A DNA stretch of 64,000 nt. Source: Megaleporinus macrocephalus. Lineage: Eukaryota; Chordata; Actinopteri; Characiformes; Anostomidae. Below are positions 55,500 through 64,000 of this stretch, in pieces. The stretch is from the NCBI GenBank assembly GCA_021613375.1, contig CM038725.1:38321824-38385823 (forward strand), given 5' to 3'. The notes under the pieces are model-generated. The model was not told the origin of the DNA and did not search any database. It was given only the letters and a program-made list of their open reading frames with translations. A program made the position numbers and the translations under genes. Numbering within the stretch: the first letter of the stretch is position 1; each line of letters begins with the position of its first letter.

Positions 55500-58400
55500 A
55501 TGAAGTCCTGCAGCTCTGCTCTCTGTGTCCTGATCTTACTGGTCACTACGTTCACTACTGGTAAGTCCTGCACGGTCACTGCTTTAACAGGTCACTGTGT
55601 TTAACCTCCACTCTGAATAAATCCAACCAACGTCCACTCTAACCAACGTCCACTCTGAATAAATCCAACCAACGTCCACTCTGAATAAATCCAGCCAGTG
55701 TCCACTCTGAATAAATCCAACCAATGTCCACTCTAACCAACGTCCACTCTAACCAATGTCCATTCAGAATAAATCCAGCCAGTGTCCACTCTTAATAAAT
55801 CCAACCAAATTGCAACTCTGAATAAATCCAACCAAATTGCAACTCTGAATAAATCCAACCAACATCCACTCTAACCAACGTCCACTCTGAATAAATCCAA
55901 CCAGTGTCCACTCTAACCAACGTCCACTCTGAATAAATCCAACCAACATGCCCTCTGAATAAATCCAACCAATGTCCACTCTGAATAAATCCAACCAAAT
56001 TGCAACTCTGAATAAATCCAACCAACATCCATTCTGAATAAATCCAACCAAATTGCAACTCTGAATAAAGCCAACCAACGTCCACTCTGAACAAGTCCAA
56101 CCAATGTCCATTCTCAATAAATCCAACCAACATCCATGCTAAATAAATCCAACCAACATCCACTCTAACCAACGTCCACTCTGAATAAATCCAACCAGTG
56201 TCCACTCTAACCAACGTCCATTCTGAATAAATCCAACCAGTGTCCACTCTAACCAACGTCCATTCTGAATAAATCCAACCAACATGCCCTCTGAATAAAT
56301 CCAACCAATGTCCACTCTAACCAATGTCCATTCAGAATAAATCCAGCCAGTGTCCACTCTTAATAAATCCAACCAAATTGCAACTCTGAATAAATCCAAC
56401 CAAATTGCAACTCTGAATAAATCCAACCAACATCCATTCTGAATAAATCCAACCAGTGTCCACTCTAACCAACGTCCACTCTGAATAAATCCAACCAACA
56501 TGCCCTCTGAATAAATCCAACCAATGTCTATTCTAACCAACGTCCACTCTGAATAAATCCAACCAACATCCATTCTGAATAAATCCAACCAACATCCATT
56601 CTGAATAAATCCAACCAATGTCCATTCTAACCAACGTCCACTCTGAATAAATCCAACCAACATCCATTCTGAATAAATCCAACCAACATCCACTCTCAAT
56701 AAATCCAACCAACGTCCACTCTGAATAAATCCAACCAACATCCATTCTGAATAAATCCAACCAACGTCCACTCTGAATAAATCCAACCAACATCCATTCT
56801 GAATAAATCCAACCAACATCCATTCTGAATAAATCCAACCAACATCCATTCTGAATAAATCCAACCACTGTCCATTCTAACCAACGTCCACTCTGAATAA
56901 ATCCAACCAACATCCATTCTGAATAAATCCAACCAACATCCATTCTGAATAAATCCAACCAAATTGCAACTCTGAATAAAGCCAACCAACGTCCACTCTG
57001 AACAAGTCCAACCAATGTCCATTCTCAATAAATCCAACCAACATCCATGCTAAATAAATCCAACCAACATCCACTCTAACCAACGTCCACTCTGAATAAA
57101 TCCAACCAGTGTCCACTCTAACCAACGTCCACTCTGAATAAATCCAACCAACATGCCCTCTGAATAAATCCAACCAATGTCCACTCTAACCAATGTCCAT
57201 TCAGAATAAATCCAGCCAGTGTCCACTCTTAATAAATCCAACCAAATTGCAACTCTGAATAAATCCAACCAAATTGCAACTCTGAATAAATCCAACCAAC
57301 ATCCATTCTGAATAAATCCAACCAGTGTCCACTCTAACCAACGTCCACTCTGAATAAATCCAACCAACATGCCCTCTGAATAAATCCAACCAATGTCTAT
57401 TCTAACCAACGTCCACTCTGAATAAATCCAACCAACATCCATTCTGAATAAATCCAACCAACATCCATTCTGAATAAATCCAACCAATGTCCATTCTAAC
57501 CAACGTCCACTCTGAATAAATCCAACCAACATCCATTCTGAATAAATCCAACCAACATCCATTCTGAATAAATCCAACCAACATCCATTCTGAATAAATC
57601 CAACCACTGTCCATTCTAACCAACGTCCACTCTGAATAAATCCAACCAACATCCATTCTGAATAAATCCAACCAACGTCCACTCTGAGTAAATCCAACCA
57701 ACGTCCACTCTGAGTAAATCCAACCAAATTGCAACTTTGAATAAATCCCACCAACGTCCACTCTGAATAAATCCAACCAATGACCACTGTGAATAAATTC
57801 AACCAACGCCTGATCTTAATAAATCTAACCGACGTCCAATCTGAATGAAACCAATCAACCAGTTTGTTTTGGTCATCCTGTAGTCCTTCATGGGTGGTCA
57901 CAGGACGCTGCCCACAGGACACTGATGTCTGGATAGTTTTGGTTGGTTCACACAGCTAATCTACTGTGGAATAATAATATACAGCTCAGTGTGGAACAAT
58001 AATATACAGCTCAGTGTGGAACATTAACACAGACCTGGTTGGAGTGTAGAGAGAACATCAACAATCTGAATCTTCTCTTTCTTTCTTACTGGATGTTCAT
58101 TTATTCTTTTATCTTCTTTTTTTCAGGGTGCGAATCAATTTTTCCTGCAGTGAAGGTGGAGCTACATGGTTCTGCTACTCTGTCCTGCTCTGAGAGATGC
58201 TCTGGTTTGGTCAGATGGACTGTGTCCAGTAAACCCAAAGACACTCTGGCTGAGTGTGATCAGACTTCCTGCAGATCAGTGAAGGAGGGATATCAGATGA
58301 TCCATCATCAGTACCTGAATGGAGATCTGTCTCTCACCATCACTGATGCTGATTTCAGTAAGAGGGGCTGGTACACGTGTGACTGTGATGATAAAGATCT

Positions 58401-60433
58401 CTGTGATGTGCAGCTTCTGACCGAGCGTAGGTGTCCATCTGCTTCTTTCCAGTGACCACTGCTCACTGGTTATCAGTGATTTGGGGTTGGTGTATCAGAC
58501 GTTGATGAAGGTCTGTTTGTTCTCCTCAGCCTTGAAAACTTCCCTCCAGATAAAGACCAGTGAATCTCTGCTCCTGGATTTGGACGTATCAGATCCAGTG
58601 GAGGTGATTTATAACACTACAGACCCAGCTGGACCGTTCAGTGGTCAGATCTGTACAGTGGATGGACGTTCACTGCAGTGTAGACCTGAATACACACAGA
58701 GAGTGCTGATCACCTCCATGTTTGAGCTGAGAGGAGTGACTCCGTCTGATAGTGGAGTTTATACCATAATGGATGTCAGAAGTAAGGAGGTTGTTCGGAC
58801 CTACACCGTGACCGTCCAAGGTATTAATTATTATTATTATTATCATTATTGTATTTTTAACTTAATCAGGAAATGAATTATCCTGATACGTGCTGAGGCT
58901 CTGGTCATCTAATTGAGAATGGAGACACACCAGTGGTCAGGTCAGTTTTTAGGCCTCCTTGGGAGCTATAGCTGAGGGAGGTCCAGTGAGTTGGCTTTGC
59001 TGGTGGATGTATGTGTGTATATACGGAGGTTGGATTCCCGGTCCGGGTGGTTCTGTGTGGAGTGTGTATGTTCTCTACGTGCTTGAGTGGGTTCCTCCGG
59101 GTACTCCGGTTTCCTCCCACAGTCCAAACACATGCATGTTAGGTTGATCGCTCACTCAAGTAGGTGTGAGTGTGTGTTGGCCATGCTATGGACTGGCAAC
59201 CTGTCCATGGTGTACCTCGTCTTTGCCCGATGATGCTGGTATTGACTCCAGCCCCCCCACCCCGGTATATGTGTGTATATATAGTGTACATATATGTGCG
59301 TATATATAGTTAATGTATTATTTTGGTTTGGGTGTGTCGTCAGTTGGTTGCACAAGGGTGAATTCTTTCAGGGTTTCAGTGTAAAAAGGTGTATATGTGT
59401 ATAAGGCTACATTCACTTTGCAAGCCTCATTAATCAATCTCCAGCCTGATAATGTGAACACAGTCACAGTAATCAGTTACCCAGCGCTGGTGTCCTATTG
59501 GTCCAGACTTGAGAATTAAAACTGTTTTCTGACCGTTATTTTGCTGGGGTGATGGTGATAAGCTGCCAAACCAGTGCTATTTCACTGCAGTAAAAATATG
59601 TACAATCCCAGCAACTAGGATCAAACGAAATCAAGGAAAATCAGATGATTCAACAAGTCGTCTGTAGAACAGGAGGTGACGTTGGAATCATATTTTACGT
59701 TTTTCTTTTCTAAACTGCATCCTCTTTGCTGACTCTCTCGTTAGTTTTTATCTAAATCACAGCCACAGCAGTAACCATCTGTTACAAACTGATCTCCAGT
59801 TCCAGTTCCTAACCAACAACTGAGGGAGCTGACGAGGGGCAGGTACAGCAGGAAACCTGTCTTTATTTGACAGTAAGGTGTTTAAAATGCTTTGCAACCA
59901 CAAAAATTACACTACTGAAATGGGAAGCAGTCAAGATCTACCCATCAAAGCCAACTCACTGGAACCCCTTCAAGCTGGCCTGGAAAACGGACCTGCCAGA
60001 ACCAACCAGACAACCCAACAGAATCATCTCCGCATCTCACACTACTCATCAAAGCATTGAGTCATGTTTGAAAATATCAGAAGGTCTGAAGTTTGTTTCC
60101 AGTCTGACTCTACAAGATCATCTGATCAAGCTCCCAACCTGAAAACCACTTTGGAATTGAGAAAAATCATGCTGGCCGCAGCATTGTGTCATTTCTGTGT
60201 GTGTTTGTTTCGTAGATGACCGGTCAGATTTGGACACAGAGACGGGAGCTGCTGTACCAGTGTGGGGCATCGTACTGGGTGTGGTGGTGATGGTACTGGT
60301 GGCTGGGATTGTCGTATCAGTGGTGGTGATTGTGCGACTGAGGAAAAAAAGTCAGAGATTACAACAGGAAGGAGGGAAGAACAGAGCTGAAACCAATCAT
60401 GCAGAGAGACAGTCGCTCGACAGTAACCTCTGA
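55500..60433 (+). CDS. Type I membrane protein with two Ig-like domains, 289 aa, four exons
   Basis: Exons: 55500-55560, 58127-58426, 58530-58820, 60216-60433. They join to 870 nt, every intron is phase 1 and every junction is GT-AG. Residues 1-20 (MKSCSSALCVLILLVTTFTT) are a signal peptide. Exon 2 (residues 21-120) is a V-like Ig domain: LSC at the B strand, VRW at C, and WYTC at F, with six additional cysteines including ERC, AEC, TSC and DLC. Exon 3 (121-217) is a second Ig-like domain with the SDSGVYT signature, but Ile stands where the F-strand Cys should be; it has one NTT glycosylation site. Exon 4 carries a short acidic stalk, a 23-residue membrane segment (about 235-257, no charge) and a 32-residue basic tail with no tyrosine, so no ITIM or ITAM. 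It resembles fish-specific innate immune Ig receptors; ligand and family name are not known to me. Confidence 0.85.
55605..57855 (+). repeat. 26-bp minisatellite filling intron 1 of the Ig-receptor gene
   Basis: The unit is like AAATCCAACCAACATCCATT then CTGAAT, mixed with a 16-bp short form (CTAACCAACGTCCACT) and a CAAATTGCAACT form. It takes up about 2.25 kb of a 2.57-kb intron. Larger blocks repeat at about 870-910 bp: the interval 56332-56520 recurs at 57201-57389. Long minus-strand open frames (DLFRVDVGWIYSEW-type) come only from periodicity. Confidence 0.93.
58821..60215 (+). other. Intron 3 of the Ig-receptor gene
   Basis: Starts GTATTAATTATTATTATTAT and ends TTTGTTTCGTAG. It contains the SINE piece at 59.03 kb and short (GTAT)n-like runs at 59260-59310. 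A 91-codon open frame at 59867-60142 has no recognised domain and no splice support. Confidence 0.6.
59028..59265 (+). mobile_element. SINE family A fragment in intron 3
   Basis: Matches the body of the 29.46-29.72 kb copy from GGTTGGATTCCCGGTCCGGG (B-box region) through 'cggtttcctcccacagtcca' to 'tgactccagccccccc'. The A-box head and the tail are missing. Confidence 0.8.
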
Positions 60434-62325
60434 CCAGGAACTCTGACCAGCGGTTACGGTCAGGATTGGGCCTTCTCCCCAACGAGTACTGGAGTAGACT
60501 CCAGGTCTAGATCTAAATCACGACCCAGTGGCAGTTCAGAAGATGAATAAATAATAAATGAACAAAAGCTGCTATACAAATAAATCTTGGATTGGATTCC
60601 TAGACCAATCACTGCTGAGCGTCTGACTAATCAGTGGCTGATAGACTTCCATAGTTTTTCATCTTTTATCAAAAGATATTTGATTCACCTTCACTCGTCT
60701 CTTCAGATCCACCATCTAGATCAGCTGGTCTAATAATTATGGAGGTCTTCATGATCAGGATCAACTGGTCTACTGATTATGGAGCAATCTGTAGTTCTAC
60801 ATGAGGACTAGACTGTAGTTCATCTGTTTCTCTGAGCACCACAGAGCAGGTAATATTTGGGTGGTGGATCATTCTCAGTACCAAGAATCGTCCACCATCA
60901 TTTCCATTGCTACAAAACCAACATGGCAGCTTTACAGGAGAAGTAAAGAACCTCCATTTTCAGTGTAAGTTAATGTAAATATACATTCAGAAGGTTTTGG
61001 TTTGGTTTTTTTTGTGTTTTGTTGTGTTTTATTGTGTTTAAGTAATTAATTCATACAACCCTGAATCTGATTAGCTTCCACATCTTATTTGCTTTGTTTA
61101 CAGTGGACTGATGGTCAGCAGAGGTAATAGAATTCTCCATAATCAGTACAGCAGCACAATTAAAGAACACTGATCTAGAACCCAGTTTCCTGGCACTGCG
61201 TACTGTGTATTTGTATGTACAACATTGTTTACATTTCTGTTATTCATGTCTTACAGATTTGATGATGTTTATATGTATTTTATTTGTGTGTTTAAAGTTT
61301 GTTCTGAGAATGAAGTTCTTGGTTGACTCCGTACTTCAGTGCTCATGATCTTGTTTGTGTGTTGTTAATCGCTGGAGCTGTTTTGACTCATTTCGTTTGC
61401 ATTAAAAATAAACCAATCAGATTTTGTGTTCTGAGTGTTTGTGTTTGCATGTCTACAACACAAATATAGACACAACCCCACCAGTGAAGCTACACGTGTC
61501 TTCTGAGTTTATCTGGATGTTGATGGTAAAATGTGGAAGATCTGAAAATACTAGGTTTTCTTTGGGGACTATTTGAACCTCACAGCGTCCTGCATGTATC
61601 CCTCCACCATGAATGGAGTTTAAGACTGAGATCTTCTCTAAACTATCATAAACAGCGTCTCAGAATCAGACAGTGTATTTATAACATCTACTGTAAGAAC
61701 TTTCTGTGAGGAGCTTTTAGAGGTGGACGTCTGGTTTCATTCACCACCACTGTGAACAGATCTGACTTAAATTTACATTACTGAATCAAACGCCCAAACG
61801 TCAGGCAGTTCTTTAAACCCGTAAACGATTCTTCATAAACCTGAATCTGATTTTCAGATACGGTTCTTCAGAGAACCTAAAGTGGTTCTGTAGATCTTTT
61901 ATATTAGTGTGTAAATTTCAGGCTGAATCATTTCTAACTGCTGGTGAAGAACTTCAGACTGATGTTTGAATAAATACAGTCCTCTATGAAAGAAGGTTGT
62001 AGAAGTGTGTAATGGGAGAGTTCCTCAGTTTGAAGCTGTTTCAGTTTAAAGTGTTTAGATTAAAGTCCAAACTGAGCGAGAGGAGCTGTGAAGAACCACA
62101 GTTCACTTAGTTTTACTGCTTAAAATCAACTCTAGTCAAATTACCGCTCACAGAAGCTCTTGTTGGTGGTGTTGTATGAAGGTGGGGGTTGTGGTATCAG
62201 TTCCTCATATTTTCCAGAACCAAGAGAGAAGTTCAGAGCCGTCAGTGTAACAGAGAGGAGAGACTGCAGAGGAGCTGAGTTCTGGATTCCACAAGGTCAG
62301 TTTATTAAACAGAACAGTGATAAAT
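60434..62325 (+). other. 3' UTR and downstream flank of the Ig-receptor gene
   Basis: AATAAA-type signals occur at 60546-60556 and 60579, the nearest to the stop. A further AAAATAAACC is at about 61404. The rest shows no gene or named repeat. Confidence 0.5.
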
Positions 62326-62327
62326 AT

Positions 62328-62998
62328 GGGGTACTGGTGTTCAGTACTGGTGGTGTCTGTATTCTGGTGTTTAGTACTGGTGGTGTCTGTATACTGGTGT
62401 TCAGTACTGGTGGTGTCTGTATACTGGTGTTTAGTACTGGTGGTGTCTGTATACTGGTGTTCAGTTCTGGTGGTGTCTGTATGCTGGTGTTCAGTACTGG
62501 TGGTGTCTGTATACTGGTGTTTAGTACTGGTGGTGTCTGTATACTGGTGTTCAGTTCTGGTGGTGTCTGTATGCTGGTGTTCAGTACTGGTGGTGTCTGT
62601 ATTCTGGTGTTCAGTACTGGTGGTGTCTGTATGCTGGTGTTCAGTACTGGTGGTGTCTGTATACTGGTGTTCAGTACTAGTGGTGTCTGTATACTGGTGT
62701 TTAGTACTGGTGGTGTCTGTATGCTGGTGTTCAGTACTGGTGGTGTCTGTATACTGGTGTTTAGTACTGGTGGTGTCTGTGTACTGGTGTTCAGTACTGG
62801 TGGTGTCTGTGTACTGGTGTTCAGTACTGGTGGTGTCTGTATACTGGTGTTCAGTACTGGTGGTGTCTGTATACTGGTGTTCAGTACTGGTGGTGTCTGT
62901 ATTCTGGTGTTCAGTACTGGTGGTGTCTGTATTCTGGTGTTCAGTACTGGTGGTGTCTGTATACTGGTGTTCAGTACTAGTGGTGTCTGTATGCTGGT
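62328..62998. repeat. 30-bp minisatellite, about 22 copies
   Basis: The unit is TGGTGTTCAGTACTGGTGGT then GTCTGTATAC, with C/T, A/G and AC/TC variants. Being ten codons long and stop-free in several frames, it produces overlapping open frames on both strands (for example VFSTGGVCIL). No start, signal or flanking domain supports translation. Confidence 0.95.
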
Positions 62999-63495
62999 AA
63001 CTTCTAAACACTGTTTGATGATGTTTTACACCTGAACAGTAAAGAAATTCTATAAGTTCAGGTTCAGGTTTGTGGTGATACAAAGTGTTGTATCTGTCAG
63101 TATTGGTTATTGAGTACTGATTAACTGTATCGGTCAGTAATACTGGACAGTGTAATTCAAATACAGACATTACTTTACTTTACTGTGATAACAGGACGTA
63201 CCACACCAGAAATGTTACTTATAGTATATGAAAATGTATTTATAGATTATTCAAATTAATTAATAGAATGAATGAATTAATTTTTATTTATCTTTATAGA
63301 ATGTAAAACTGTAATTATATTATATCAAAACTATACGTAGATTTACATCCACCACTGTGAGACTGTAAGAGCCCAGCCAAGTCAGAATAACACTCACAGG
63401 TCTTCAGTCCTAACAACTGGTAGAACTCCAGTAATGCTGAAGTGAGACTTTCAGTTTAGACCTCAGTCAGCAGACTAAGCAGCTGATTTGACCAA
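62999..63495. other. Unrecognised sequence
   Basis: A+T-rich, with no gene or repeat recognised. Confidence 0.4.
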
Positions 63496-63637
63496 ACGAG
63501 CAGCGGTCCTGAAGAGCAGTGGTCCTGAAGAGCAGTGGTCCTGAACAGCAGTGGTCCTGAAGAGCAGTGGTCCTGAAGAGCAGCGGTCCTGAAGAGCAGT
63601 GGTCCTGAAGAGCAGTGGTCCTGAAGAGCAGTGGTTA
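63496..63637. repeat. 16-bp minisatellite, about nine copies
   Basis: Unit GAAGAGCAGTGGTCCT with minor variants (CAGCGG, GAACAG). Followed by unrecognised sequence to the end of the window. Confidence 0.9.
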
Positions 63638-64000
63638 GGGTTAGGATGATCTGATGAGGGTGCAGAACGTGACTGGGGAACTCAAACTGGGTTTTCCCTC
63701 ATAATAGAACTGGCTGAAAGCTGACTGTGGAGGTTATTGAGGAACCTCGGGGGACTTGTGTCTGATCGTTACAGGCATGAAGAACACTGATTGCGTCACA
63801 GCAGTGACCAGGCGTTCCCATACGCGACTGAGAAATGCAGAAGTCACCGATTGAAATCCCCAGAGCTCCATTACCACTAGCTGATCAGTTGTTCCTCCTG
63901 CCTGACCTGGTGATTCTCTCCTGCTAGTTCAGCCTGCATGACCAGAATTACTACAGCAGATCCACCAACATCTGCACACTCTGGCACTCAGAACCTATGA

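Noticed and set aside
55764..57922. Minus-strand open frames with GWIYSEWTLV-type repeats
   Set aside because: They come from the 26-bp minisatellite in intron 1 of a plus-strand gene; several frames are open at once.
59867..60142. 91-codon frame in intron 3 of the Ig-receptor gene
   Set aside because: No domain and no splice support; including it would break the phase-1 join of exons 3 and 4.
63630..63650. TTAGGGTTAGG telomere-like motif
   Set aside because: Less than two full units; chance occurrence.

Overview
This is vertebrate nuclear DNA, almost certainly from a teleost fish. The evidence is split genes with GT-AG introns, tandem C2H2 zinc-finger exons, fish-type tRNA-derived SINEs, L2/CR1-like and other LINE pieces, decayed Tc1-like transposons, and about 17 kb of minisatellite. 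An otophysan such as a characiform is possible, but that is only a guess from the look of the fingers and repeats. No tRNA, rRNA or prokaryotic-type gene was seen.

Region 1 (1-41.7 kb) is a small cluster of paralogous C2H2 zinc-finger genes. Four finger exons are largely intact: minus strand 5878-6990, plus 16971-17960, plus 34231-35127, minus 38398-39090 (last finger damaged). Three are relics: minus 3643-3846, minus 13315-13566, plus 30418-30770. Five copies of one cassette (promoter plus noncoding first exon, always ending in the same splice donor) lie at about 2.7, 12.5, 15.1, 27.3 and 41.6 kb. Each points towards a finger exon or, for the first, off the left edge. The members look like products of block duplication (cassette, intron, finger exon, 3' flank) that then decayed at different rates. 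Introns and spacers hold a solo-LTR-like sequence, two kinds of SINE, L2-like and endonuclease-type LINE fragments, a Ty3/Gypsy fragment, a short inverted-repeat element, a hAT-like element and two near-full-length but dead Tc1 elements flanked by TA.

Region 2 (24.4-26.6 kb) is a nest of simple and tandem repeats. A candidate unlisted gene made of small phase-1 exons lies on the minus strand at about 21.65-22.14 kb.

Region 3 (41.9-54.2 kb) is 12.3 kb of uninterrupted tandem repeat. A 20-bp array, derived from the head of a tRNA-like SINE, abuts about 10.9 kb of a 51-bp monomer. Both arrays show higher-order duplication.

Region 4 (54.2-60.6 kb) is a complete four-exon gene for a type I membrane protein with two Ig-like domains (289 aa, all introns phase 1). 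An interferon-response-like GAAAGTGAAAGT lies upstream, intron 1 is nearly filled by a 26-bp minisatellite, and intron 3 holds a SINE piece. The remaining sequence to 64 kb is noncoding with a 30-bp and a 16-bp minisatellite.

Most long open frames in the satellite regions exist only because the monomer length is a multiple of three. They are not reported as genes.
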